A DNA stretch of 6,996 bases from Burkholderiales bacterium (GCA_006227785.1 SBFU01000053.1:1-6996); one strand, 5' to 3'. Positions 1 to 6,660 are shown, numbered from the stretch's first letter. The notes: generated by a model not told the origin, from the sequence alone. A program made the numbers and translations.

Positions 1-326
1 ACGTCTATTTCGACGCTTCCACCCTGGACCAGGCCCGTGCGCTGTGCGAGGCGGCCGCGGCGCGTTTTCCCCTCAAGATGGGGCGTGTGCATCAGCAGCC
101 GGTCGGGCCCCACCCCGACTGGAGCTGCCAGCTGGCTTTCAAGGCGGCCCTGTTCGCCGAGGTCGTCCCCTGGCTGGCCCTCAATCGCAAGGGTCTGGTG
201 GTGTTCATCCACCCCATCACCGGTCAGGACCTGATCGATCACCGCGATCGCGCCATGTGGATGGGTGCGGTGCGCCCCCTGGACCTGAGCGTGCTGCCCG
301 AACAGTCGGTCGACTACGATCTGTGA
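1..326 (+). CDS. DOPA 4,5-dioxygenase family protein (5' end cut off)
   Basis: The C-terminal 107 residues of a small protein run in from the left edge, with the first full codon at position 3 and a TGA stop at 324-326. It opens with VYFD, then has VGPHPDWSCQLAF in the middle and VFIHPITGQDLIDHRD near the end. This spacing of His-containing motifs is what I recognise as the DOPA 4,5-dioxygenase family, small proteins of roughly 110-120 residues related to extradiol-type aromatic ring-cleaving enzymes. Only the first few residues, including the usual His just before the YFD motif, should be missing. Bacterial members are mostly uncharacterised, so the substrate cannot be given; cytoplasmic location is inferred from the lack of any export signal. 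A DUF2322-family gene follows on the same strand after about 44 bases, suggesting one transcript. The family call is fairly secure; the catalytic role in this organism is not. Confidence 0.82.
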   Translation, partial: VYFDASTLDQARALCEAAAARFPLKMGRVHQQPVGPHPDWSCQLAFKAALFAEVVPWLALNRKGLVVFIHPITGQDLIDHRDRAMWMGAVRPLDLSVLPEQSVDYDL

Positions 327-370
327 TTTGCGCAGCGCCGCTCTGCCCTGCGCCCGGTCGGATGAGCACC

Positions 371-694
371 ATGAATTTTGCCGAACGCCTTCGCCAGCTG
401 CCCTCTGTGGCCCACCTGGCTGCCCTGGAACTGACCGACGCCACCGCAACGGTGGTGGCCACCATCGAGAACCGGCCGGGTCAGGCCGGCTCCCTGGCCG
501 TCTACCACGCGCTGGCCACACAGCACGGCGGCGTCATCACACCCGAAGCGGCCGCGCTGGGACTGCAGTGGTACGCCGAACACACGGCCGATGCCCTGGC
601 CCATCCCGGCAAACACCCCAATATCGACCGGCTGCTGGCCTGGTCACAAGGGCAGAGCAGTTACACGGTTCGCCTGGTGGCAGCGAGCCACTGA
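371..694 (+). CDS. DUF2322 family protein, function unknown
   Basis: A 107-residue cytoplasmic-looking protein with no signal peptide or membrane segment. It resembles the DUF2322 family of short, mostly betaproteobacterial proteins. Recognisable stretches are LPSVAHLAALEL (about residues 10-21), TIENRPGQAGSLAVYHALA (31-49), the aromatic-acidic run WYAEHTADA (67-75) and HPGKHPNIDRLLAW (78-91). The last of these is rich in His, Asn and Asp and may be functional, but no catalytic motif is known to me. Two ATG codons compete: 362 (110 residues) and 371 (107 residues). I prefer 371 because the purine-rich GGATGAG lies just before it and the family tends to begin with M-x-F; 362 has no Shine-Dalgarno-like sequence. 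It follows the dioxygenase-like gene on the same strand, so co-transcription is likely. The gene ends 17 bases before the stop of the convergent lipoprotein gene. Confidence 0.78.
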   Translation: MNFAERLRQLPSVAHLAALELTDATATVVATIENRPGQAGSLAVYHALATQHGGVITPEAAALGLQWYAEHTADALAHPGKHPNIDRLLAWSQGQSSYTVRLVAASH

Positions 695-711
695 GCGAGG
701 GCGGCAAGACT
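695..711. other. 17-bp gap between convergent stop codons
   Basis: The plus-strand DUF2322 gene stops at 694 and the minus-strand lipoprotein gene stops at 712. I see no hairpin followed by a T-run here on either strand, so transcripts from the two sides probably overlap at their 3' ends or end by a factor-dependent mechanism (inference). Confidence 0.6.
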
Positions 712-2628
712 TCAGCGGATGTCCAGCCAGACCGGGTTGCTGGCCATGCCACGCGCCTTCACCACCAGCCAGCCGGATTGCGCATCGCCGGGCACCTGCC
801 ACTTGAGAGCGCGCGCCGGGCGCCCCACCCGGTCATTTGTCGGTTCACCAGGCGCGCAGGCCGACCCGGATGCCGATGTGCCGCACTGCTGGCCTTCCAG
901 GTCAATGGTGTACACGCGCCCGCCAAACAACACCCGGGGTGGCGCATGGTCTGCAGGCCGTTGGTTGGTCCGACCTTCGGTGAGCCAGCGAAGGGTCATG
1001 CGTGATCCGGTCAGCAAGAGGTAGTCGCCCCGCGCCGCCCATGCATCCCGGCTGCGCGGAAGCTGGTGGCCCTGCCACGTTCCACCCTGCCACCGTCCGG
1101 TCTCCACGTCCCAGCGCTCGATCCCGTCCACCCGTGGAAACGGGTGCAACACATCGGCGCTCAGATCGCCGGTCTGCAGCAGGTGCTCGAAACCCGTGCC
1201 GGGCGGGTGCCGGTAGAGCAGGCCAAAAGCCTCCCGCTCGGTCGCCTTGAAACCAGGCTCCAGCGCATGGGGCTGCCCCATGATGGTGTCACCGCGAAAA
1301 ACATGCCGGAGACCCAGCACATGGCCCAGCTCGTGCTCCAGCGTGGCCACGGCCTCCGGGTCATCGGCCAATCCTTGCTGCCAGCTGCCCAGTTGCAGCT
1401 CACCCCCGGCAATCGGGGCGCCGCTGCGCCCCAGTTCGTTGTCGGGGTTCTGGCAACCGCCCCTGGCATCCTGGTAGTAAGCCTGGCCGCGCGGAGCGCC
1501 GCCGAAGCTCACCGTCACCACCCGGCACCGCAGGAAAGGCGGCGTGGCGCTGTTGTGCAGGCGAGCCCGGTAGCGGCCAGCGGTCAGGACCGGCACCGCC
1601 CGGCTGATCACTGTCCAGGCATCAAGAGCACCAGTGGTGTTGCGCCCCGAGGCATCGAACCAGAACAGCAGATCCTGCTGCAGCCGGCTGGTGCCATCCA
1701 GCTGCAGGCCATCTTCCCTATCGATGGCACCCAGCACCGACTCAAGAAAGTACTGCTGGGCTGGCAGACCCACCGGGTAACCGCCATCGCCGTCGAAGGC
1801 GCCGATGTCCGAGCGGCTGCCATCGGCGTCGTTGAACTCCCAGCGGGGGTCACCCGCATCGCGGGCTGGCGACCTGCCTGACAAACGGAGATCGTCCACG
1901 GTCACATCGCGCAACAGCGGGTCGAGCTGCAACGTGCCCTCCCCCGGCGTCAACCCTTCGCCCAGGTTCCGGCGGTTGCTCCAGAACAGGTTGTGGACCT
2001 CGATCGGGCGAGCCTGATAGGCCTGGAGACCGATGTCGTTGTCCATCACGATGTTGTTGCGCAGTGTCGGACGGGCTCGCTCCACATAGATGCCGCGGGT
2101 GGTGTTCCGGACGGGATCGCCCAGTTGCCCCAGGACGGTGTTGTTGAGCACCTGCGCATCGCAGCCGTCCAGCAAGGAAAGACCGCTGCCCCCATGGTTG
2201 CCTCGCACGACATTGCGTTCAATGACCGGTACACCGGTTTCACACAACACACCGATGTATCCGCCGGTGACCGTGAAGCCTGAAAGCCGTGCGCCATCGG
2301 CCATCACCACGGTGGGCTGCCCGCCGTCGCGGCTTGCCCCCCCGTGCAGGATCGCCGCCCCGGTTCGGGACGACACCAGCGCCACACCGGGCGAGAGCCG
2401 GATGTTCTCCCGGTAGAGCCCGGGCGCCACATGAATCACGTCTCCTGGGCCGGCTCGCCTCACCGCCTCGCCGATGGTTCGAAAAGGCCGATCGACCGTG
2501 CCGAGTGGTGGACCGCTGCCACGACCATCCACATGCCACTGGCCTTCCTCGCAGCCCGCGAGCAAAGCCAGGCAGAGCAGCCCGACCGGTACCCATCCCG
2601 CCCGCGGCACGCGTCTCAGAGCGGTCAT
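712..2628 (-). CDS. Predicted lipoprotein: beta-helix fused to metzincin zinc protease
   Basis: A 638-residue protein with a lipoprotein signal: two Arg near the N terminus, a hydrophobic core, then lipobox L-A-G-C with Cys26. The residue after Cys26 is Glu, not the Asp that retains lipoproteins in the inner membrane, so outer-membrane sorting is inferred. Residues about 35-280 match right-handed parallel beta-helix (DUF1565/choice-of-anchor Q-like) proteins: an opening GTVDRPFRTIGEAVRRAGPG, a VAPGLYREN turn, short N-rich rungs (LNNTVL, LRNNIVMDN) and a closing SPARDAGDP...SDIGAFDGDGG. Residues about 290-475 form a metzincin-like domain with the zinc site H432-E-x-x-H436-x-x-G-x-x-H442 and a downstream Met in DTIMG (M450) as the likely Met-turn. 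Residues about 490-638 are an unassigned, probably beta-rich tail ending NPVWLDIR. The ATG at 2628 is chosen because GGAGG lies 6 bases before it; an in-frame TTG two codons upstream would abut that GGAGG. Peptidase activity is predicted from the complete motif; the substrate is unknown. Confidence 0.85.
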   Translation of the reverse strand: MTALRRVPRAGWVPVGLLCLALLAGCEEGQWHVDGRGSGPPLGTVDRPFRTIGEAVRRAGPGDVIHVAPGLYRENIRLSPGVALVSSRTGAAILHGGASRDGGQPTVVMADGARLSGFTVTGGYIGVLCETGVPVIERNVVRGNHGGSGLSLLDGCDAQVLNNTVLGQLGDPVRNTTRGIYVERARPTLRNNIVMDNDIGLQAYQARPIEVHNLFWSNRRNLGEGLTPGEGTLQLDPLLRDVTVDDLRLSGRSPARDAGDPRWEFNDADGSRSDIGAFDGDGGYPVGLPAQQYFLESVLGAIDREDGLQLDGTSRLQQDLLFWFDASGRNTTGALDAWTVISRAVPVLTAGRYRARLHNSATPPFLRCRVVTVSFGGAPRGQAYYQDARGGCQNPDNELGRSGAPIAGGELQLGSWQQGLADDPEAVATLEHELGHVLGLRHVFRGDTIMGQPHALEPGFKATEREAFGLLYRHPPGTGFEHLLQTGDLSADVLHPFPRVDGIERWDVETGRWQGGTWQGHQLPRSRDAWAARGDYLLLTGSRMTLRWLTEGRTNQRPADHAPPRVLFGGRVYTIDLEGQQCGTSASGSACAPGEPTNDRVGRPARALKWQVPGDAQSGWLVVKARGMASNPVWLDIR

Positions 2629-2634
2629 GTGCAA

Positions 2635-2639
2635 CCTCC
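2635..2639 (-). promoter_or_regulatory. Shine-Dalgarno GGAGG deciding the lipoprotein start
   Basis: On the minus strand GGAGG is followed by TTGCAC and then ATG at 2628, a 6-base spacing. The upstream TTG at 2634 directly touches the GGAGG and would leave no spacing, so the ATG is the supported start. Confidence 0.75.
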
Positions 2640-2784
2640 GTGGTTTCAGACCAGGTCAGCTTAGGCCAGCTGGCCGCCTTTGACCATGGGCCGAACGGGG
2701 GGTCCGCACGCAGATGGCCTCGGTCGCGGGCTCTGTCTGGCGCGACAGGGCACGGCGCGCCCCTCCCGCATCGACGTTTCGTCG

Positions 2785-2818
2785 AAAAAAGCGGCGCTTC
2801 CGGCGAAATCGAGCTTTT
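2785..2818 (-). terminator. Possible leader terminator/attenuator hairpin (weak)
   Basis: Read on the minus strand, AAAAGC (2818-2813) pairs with GCTTTT (2792-2787), with an inner CGC-CGGAA-GCG stem (2805-2795) and unequal internal loops. The run of six T on this strand is 2790-2785. The fold has a terminator shape but the stem is A/U-rich and interrupted, so it is weak. It lies about 160 bases upstream of the lipoprotein start, in the direction of that gene, so it could end a leader transcript or stop leftward read-through. Whether it forms is unproven. Confidence 0.25.
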
Positions 2819-2932
2819 CGGGACCTCGGGGCGCTTGCTGGCGCCCTCAAAAAATGAGAGTGTTGCTGACCTTGAACTTGCGCTTGCGGGATCAACAGAG
2901 CTGCCCCCGAAGTGCACCTGCCAAAGAGCTCC

Positions 2933-3757
2933 ATGCCAGCGCCAGCCGCCCACCATCAACTCGTCCAGCTGTCCGACACCCACATTCTTTCGCCCGGTCG
3001 CCTGCTTGATGGCCGGGTGGACACCGCCGCCGCTCTGCGCGCTGCGGTGCAGCACATCAAGGCCTTGACACCCGTCCCGGCGGGCGTGCTGCTGACCGGC
3101 GACCTGGTTGACGCGGGCTCACCCGCCTCTTATGCCCACCTGCGCCAGTTGCTCGAACCGCTGACACTGCCCGTCTGGTTGATGGTGGGCAACCACGACC
3201 ACAGGGAGGCATTGCAGGCGGCATTTCCTGAGCATCGGTACCTGATCGACCCTCAAGCCCGCCGCTTCATCCAGTACACGGTGAATCTGCCGAACATGCG
3301 TCTGGTTGCGCTGGACACCGTGGTACCCGGCGCAGGCCATGGCGCCCTGTGCGCGCAAAGACTGGATTGGCTTGAGCACACCCTTGCCGAAGAGCCCGAC
3401 AAAACCACGCTGCTGGCCATGCACCACCCGCCCTTCCGGACCCATATCGGTCACATGGACGCCATGGGCCTGCTGGAAGGAAGAGATGAATTCATCCGGA
3501 TCGTGTCTCGACACCACCAGATTGAACGCATCATCTGCGGGCACATCCACCGCAGCGTGCAGTGTCGCCTTGCCCACACAGTGGCCATGACCGTGCCATC
3601 CACCGCGCACCAGATCGCGCTGGAGGTGGGCGAATCACGAGGCAGTTACACGCTGGAGCCTCCGGCCATGGGGTTGCATGTGTGGCGCGCCGGGCCCGAT
3701 CTGGTCACACACCTGTTGCCCATCGGTGACTATCCGGGACCATTTGCGTTCGACTGA
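2933..3757 (+). CDS. CpdA-like class III cyclic-nucleotide phosphodiesterase (metallophosphoesterase)
   Basis: A 274-residue calcineurin-like phosphoesterase with the full set of dinuclear-metal motifs in order: D15-x-H17 (LSDTH), G-D57-x-x-D60 (TGDLVD), G-N87-H88-D89-H (VGNHDHR), H164 in AMHHPP, and G-H204-I-H206 (CGHIH). The spacing and the GNHDHR and AMHHPPF forms fit the CpdA/class III branch, whose characterised members hydrolyse cAMP or related phosphodiesters using Fe/Mn-type centres. Specificity cannot be read from sequence, so the symbol is withheld. There is no signal peptide or membrane segment, so it is probably cytoplasmic. The ATG at 2933 is preferred, with a weak AAAGAG four bases upstream; a GTG at 2912 would add seven residues but has no ribosome site. 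The stop is doubled in frame (TGA TAG). It is divergent from the lipoprotein gene and precedes the barrel gene by 148 bases. Confidence 0.88.
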   Translation: MPAPAAHHQLVQLSDTHILSPGRLLDGRVDTAAALRAAVQHIKALTPVPAGVLLTGDLVDAGSPASYAHLRQLLEPLTLPVWLMVGNHDHREALQAAFPEHRYLIDPQARRFIQYTVNLPNMRLVALDTVVPGAGHGALCAQRLDWLEHTLAEEPDKTTLLAMHHPPFRTHIGHMDAMGLLEGRDEFIRIVSRHHQIERIICGHIHRSVQCRLAHTVAMTVPSTAHQIALEVGESRGSYTLEPPAMGLHVWRAGPDLVTHLLPIGDYPGPFAFD

Positions 3758-3905
3758 TAGCGACGTTACGAAACGCAAACAGACCGTGCGCCACAGCATG
3801 GCGCCGCTAGACTGAACAGCCTTCGGCAGGCAACCGGTGCGGGAACCTTGCCGAGGCCAACGACCCCAACCCGGTCTGAACCGTCTACACCCTTGGAGCG
3901 ACACC
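3758..3905 (+). promoter_or_regulatory. Upstream region of the outer-membrane barrel gene
   Basis: This 148-base stretch probably holds the promoter of the barrel gene. TAGACT at 3808-3813 is a possible -10 box, but no good -35 box is seen 16-18 bases upstream. The ribosome site GGAG (3895-3898) is clear, 7 bases before the ATG at 3906. A bulged stem-loop lies between them (3829-3852, listed separately). No terminator follows the phosphodiesterase stop, so read-through into the barrel gene is possible. Confidence 0.4.
3829..3852 (+). repeat. Bulged stem-loop in the barrel gene leader
   Basis: GGCAA (3829-3833), a two-base CC bulge, then GGT (3836-3838) pair with ACC (3845-3847) and TTGCC (3848-3852) around the loop GCGGGA. 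It lies about 54 bases before the start codon and has no T-run, so it is not a terminator. A role in mRNA stability or sRNA control, common for outer-membrane protein leaders, is speculation. Confidence 0.35.
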
Positions 3906-4454
3906 ATGAAACCCACCCACCTCAAGTCCATTCTGGCCGCTGCCTTCGCACTCGGCACCGCCGGTGCCGCCCAGGCCCAGCTGGTTTACGGCGAACTGGG
4001 CTATTCGGCCATGACCACCAGCCTGTCGGTACCGCTGCTGGGCGTCTCGGCCAAGGCCAACCCGGCCATGGGTCGTGCCGTCATCGGCGTCTCGCCCCTG
4101 CTGGGCCTGACTCTTGAAGGTCTGGCGGCAGGCCATATCAATGACGACCGTTTCAACAGCAGCGGCAGCCAGCTGCTCAATGGCCGCGCCAAGGTGAACC
4201 AGATCCTCGGCGTGTACGTCGGCGGCCGCCTGCCCCTGGGACCCGTGGAGTTGTTCGGCCGTGTCGGTGCGGCCCAGAGCGAACTGGACTTCAGGGGGCT
4301 CGGCAAAGCCGACGATACCGACATCTCCTATGGCGGCGGTATCCGCATCATTCCGGGCGGCAACCTCACGTTCAGCGCCGACTACATGTCCTACTACAAC
4401 AAAGGCGGGGCAAAGATCGAGGGCTACACCCTGAGCGTTGGCTACCGGTTCTGA
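3906..4454 (+). CDS. Small outer-membrane beta-barrel protein
   Basis: A 182-residue precursor. Residues 1-24 are a classical Sec signal: Lys2 and Lys7, a hydrophobic core, and AQA before the likely cleavage at Gln25. The mature part of about 158 residues is rich in Gly, Tyr and alternating polar/apolar strands (for example LVYGELGYSAM, ILGVYVGGRLPL, VELFGRVGAA, ISYGGGIRII, LTFSADYMSYY). It ends YTLSVGYRF with a terminal Phe, the signal read by the BAM complex. Size and pattern fit an eight-stranded barrel of the OmpA-transmembrane or opacity-like type (inference). Its role (adhesion, small porin, structural) cannot be told. The ATG at 3906 has GGAG 7 bases upstream; the longer frame from 3837 lacks such a site and would bury the signal peptide. 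A strong terminator follows 16 bases after the stop. Confidence 0.85.
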   Translation: MKPTHLKSILAAAFALGTAGAAQAQLVYGELGYSAMTTSLSVPLLGVSAKANPAMGRAVIGVSPLLGLTLEGLAAGHINDDRFNSSGSQLLNGRAKVNQILGVYVGGRLPLGPVELFGRVGAAQSELDFRGLGKADDTDISYGGGIRIIPGGNLTFSADYMSYYNKGGAKIEGYTLSVGYRF

Positions 4455-4470
4455 CAAGGATGTCCGGACA

Positions 4471-4502
4471 ACAAAAAAGCGCGGTCGCCCGCGCTTTTTT
4501 GT
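4471..4502. terminator. Bidirectional intrinsic terminator
   Basis: A perfect 14-bp inverted repeat: ACAAAAAAGCGCGG (4471-4484), loop TCGC (4485-4488), and its exact complement (4489-4502). The GC-rich core is GCGCGG/CCGCGC, flanked by A6 on the left and T6 on the right, so both strands carry a hairpin followed by a T-run. It sits between two convergent stops (4454 on plus, 4516 on minus) and serves both the barrel gene and the lipase-like gene. Confidence 0.93.
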
Positions 4503-4515
4503 CGCCTGGTGCCGG

Positions 4516-6660
4516 TCAGGGCAGGAAGTTCAAGCCCTCCGGCAAGGGACCGGCGATGGGCACCTCGAACAGCGGGCCAGCGCCATCGGGGTCGATCACC
4601 GCAGCGCCATCCGACTGGAAGAACACCGCGATCTGGGTCTGGGCCCCCACCGCAATCGGCGCTGCCTGCGGCAGGGCGATGTTGGTCAGGAATGTGTGGG
4701 GGTTGCGCGGCAGCGTCGGGTCGAACGCATAGGCCAGGTCGTGGCGGTAATAGGTGGTGCGGTCCTTGAGGTCGCCAGCGCGCACAATGGCACTGCTGGT
4801 CGGGTTGGGCACGGTGGTGTCGCCCTTGGCCACCTGGAAGATGACGGGCTTTCGCGCGTGGCCGGCGGGCGGTTGCTGACGGATGAGCGACGCGTAGGAC
4901 ACCGGGTTGCCCGACTGCTGCACCCACTCGAAGCGATCAAGCACCTCGGCAATACCCAGTGCCCCAGGCACGTCGTTGACCACCGGTGGCAGATCGCGCA
5001 GGGGCATGTTCTCGTTGAAGTTCAACGGCAGGGGCAGGCTCGGCGACGGCGGCAGGTTCAGCAAGGGCGGCTGCCGGGTGGCCAGTGCCAGGCCAGTCAG
5101 CGCGCGGAAACCCCCAAGTCGTGCCACTTCGGTGATCGAGCCGCCCGGCACATTGGGCACGCCCGCCCGGATGTTGGGTTCCACACCCAGCAGCATGGTG
5201 CCGTAGATGCCGCCGAACGACTGGCCTGCATAGTAGATGCGCCCGGGGTTGAGATCGGCGGTACCGTCACCGTCCACATCCATGCCGACCTCGATCTGAC
5301 GCACCAGCTGCATCAGGTCGACCACTGTCTGGCGCAAGCCGTCGCGGCTGCCGATGATGGTCCGCGGCGGTGCGGCATTCACGCCCTCGGTGCTGTCGAT
5401 GGCGCCATTGCCATCCTGGTCGAAGCCGCGTCCGCCGGCCGGAACGACCACGGGCGCCTGTCCTGCCTGCAGCACGTTGAGCGTGCCGGCGGCGCCGCCA
5501 CCATGGCCCACCACGTTGATGGACAGGGTGGCCAGGCCACGAGATGCCATGACCGAGGCCAGGGTCCAGGGCGCACCGTACATGCTGTCGGTGAAGCCAT
5601 GGCCGAACACCACCACCGGCCAGCCGCCCGCCGGCTGCTGGCCTGCGGGAACGAACAATTGGAACACCAGCTCATGACTGCCCAGTGCGCGGGGCTGACC
5701 CGTCAGCGTGGGCGTGGCGGGAATGCTCTGGTCGGCACCCTGGTAGTTCGGCGAGCTGTAGCGGCCGTAGGCCACCTGGGCCACGCTGCCGGGCACCACC
5801 TGCAGGGCCGGTGTCGGCAGGAAAGACTGGAAGAACGCCGGCGCCGTACCGGTCTGCCGGTTGAACTGGATGCCGGCCAGCGAGGCCACATCGAACACCG
5901 CACGCACGCTGCCGGCGGCCGACGACCCGATCTCGAAATTGGCCGGCGCGGGGCGGCTGGCCTTGATCTGGCGCATGATCTTGAGCAGGTCGCCGGTGCT
6001 GCTCTGGGTGGTGAAGAGCGAAGCCGCCACCACATTCTGCCCGCGCAGCCTGCTGCGCACCGAACTCACCGCCATGCGCAGTTCACGCGGATGCTGCTCC
6101 AGCCCATATGGCCGACCTTTCTTCGGTCCGCGCGCCTCGTAGAAGTCGGCCACCTTGAGCTTCTTGCCCTGGCTGTCACGCACACCGTTGGTGACGATGA
6201 GCACGTAGCGGGAGCGCTCGGCCAGCAGCTCGTCGGGCTCGAATGCCAGCGTGCGGGTGGCAGGATCCCAGACGATCTGGTTGATGCCCACCCGTTCGCC
6301 AAACCCGCGCAGTGTGAGCGTGTCGCCCAGGTTGAACAGGAACACCGTCTTGCTGTTGACCGACGCCGGGTCGATGTCACCGGTGAAAGGCACCGTGATG
6401 CGCGGCTGCGTGGAGAAACCGTCCAGCTGGTTGATCACCGCAATGTCCTGGCAATCGCTCACCCGCACACTGCAGTCCGGCAGGGGCAGGTTCACCCGCC
6501 GCAGGGTGGCCTGGGAAAAATCAGGTACCGTCAGCTGGTTGGAGGGAAAGGGCCTGGCTTCGTCGTCGTAGCGCACCGAAACACGCTCGGCCATGGCCAC
6601 AGCGGGCAGCAAAGCCACGGCCAGAAGGGCCGCAGCAGGACGCGGATGAAAGAGGGGCAT
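4516..6660 (-). CDS. Exported lipase/esterase, Ig-like plus alpha/beta hydrolase with EF-hand loop
   Basis: A 714-residue precursor with a Sec signal (residues 1-24, cleavage AMA|ER). Residues about 35-170 hold FTGDIDPASVNSKTVFLFNL and LAFEPDELLAERSRYVLIVTNGV, typical of the SbsA-type Ig-like N-terminal domain found with virulence-factor lipases (VolA/Pla-1-like). Cys63 and Cys70 may form a disulfide. The hydrolase core starts near 330: oxyanion FGHGF (H354-G355), nucleophile elbow G-Q-S481-F-G, acid Asp614 in AKGDTTVPN, and His655 in RNPHTF. Between 414 and 425 is a canonical EF-hand loop (D-x-D-G-N-G-x-I-D-x-x-E), and 461-469 is a second Asp-rich DVDGDGTAD loop, so calcium dependence is likely. 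A Pro/Leu-rich stretch at 533-553 may be a lid. The family acts on lipids or esters outside the cytoplasm; the substrate here is unknown. The ATG at 6660 has GGAG 8 bases upstream. Transcription should end at the hairpin 4471-4502. Confidence 0.87.
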   Translation of the reverse strand: MPLFHPRPAAALLAVALLPAVAMAERVSVRYDDEARPFPSNQLTVPDFSQATLRRVNLPLPDCSVRVSDCQDIAVINQLDGFSTQPRITVPFTGDIDPASVNSKTVFLFNLGDTLTLRGFGERVGINQIVWDPATRTLAFEPDELLAERSRYVLIVTNGVRDSQGKKLKVADFYEARGPKKGRPYGLEQHPRELRMAVSSVRSRLRGQNVVAASLFTTQSSTGDLLKIMRQIKASRPAPANFEIGSSAAGSVRAVFDVASLAGIQFNRQTGTAPAFFQSFLPTPALQVVPGSVAQVAYGRYSSPNYQGADQSIPATPTLTGQPRALGSHELVFQLFVPAGQQPAGGWPVVVFGHGFTDSMYGAPWTLASVMASRGLATLSINVVGHGGGAAGTLNVLQAGQAPVVVPAGGRGFDQDGNGAIDSTEGVNAAPPRTIIGSRDGLRQTVVDLMQLVRQIEVGMDVDGDGTADLNPGRIYYAGQSFGGIYGTMLLGVEPNIRAGVPNVPGGSITEVARLGGFRALTGLALATRQPPLLNLPPSPSLPLPLNFNENMPLRDLPPVVNDVPGALGIAEVLDRFEWVQQSGNPVSYASLIRQQPPAGHARKPVIFQVAKGDTTVPNPTSSAIVRAGDLKDRTTYYRHDLAYAFDPTLPRNPHTFLTNIALPQAAPIAVGAQTQIAVFFQSDGAAVIDPDGAGPLFEVPIAGPLPEGLNFLP

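Larger units (their letters stand above)
2629..2932. other. Divergent intergenic region with several small inverted repeats
   Basis: About 300 bases separate the minus-strand lipoprotein gene from the plus-strand phosphodiesterase gene; promoters for both should lie here. No convincing coding sequence is seen. A weak minus-strand promoter candidate is TGGTCA, 17 bases, TAAGCT (about 2680 to 2656), each box only loosely like consensus. A 12-bp palindrome GGCCAGCTGGCC (2664-2675) sits in its spacer and could be an operator or chance. Further up are a 6-bp-stem hairpin TCGACG-TTT-CGTCGA (2771-2785), an A/T-flanked stem-loop at 2787-2818, and GGGCGC-TTGCTG-GCGCCC (2829-2846). No good sigma70 promoter for the phosphodiesterase gene was found by eye. 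Confidence 0.5.

Noticed and set aside
328..1005. A 225-codon plus-strand frame across the DUF2322 gene
   Set aside because: It is a shifted frame over a recognisable DUF2322 protein and continues antisense to the lipoprotein gene.
1066..1881. A 271-codon open frame on the plus strand
   Set aside because: It lies wholly opposite the lipoprotein-protease gene, which has a lipobox, a zinc motif and a good ribosome site. The plus-strand translation shows no recognisable domain.
2632..2634. TTG as start codon of the lipoprotein gene
   Set aside because: It directly abuts the GGAGG ribosome site, whereas the ATG two codons later has a 6-base spacing.
2829..2860. Hairpin GGGCGC-TTGCTG-GCGCCC as an intrinsic terminator
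   Set aside because: On the plus strand it is followed by an A-run, and on the minus strand the T-run precedes the hairpin, so neither direction fits a terminator.
2240..3055. A 271-codon minus-strand frame spanning the divergent intergenic region
   Set aside because: It overlaps the lipoprotein gene in another frame and the start of the phosphodiesterase gene. Its product is Arg/Gly/Ala-rich with no motif, as expected of a GC-rich shadow.
2289..3068. A 259-codon plus-strand frame over the same region
   Set aside because: It is antisense to the lipoprotein gene and then out of frame with the phosphodiesterase gene; the translation is low-complexity Arg/Pro/Ser with no domain.
3885..4457. 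A 190-codon minus-strand frame opposite the barrel gene
   Set aside because: The plus-strand frame has a signal peptide, beta-barrel pattern, terminal Phe and ribosome site; the minus frame has none of these.
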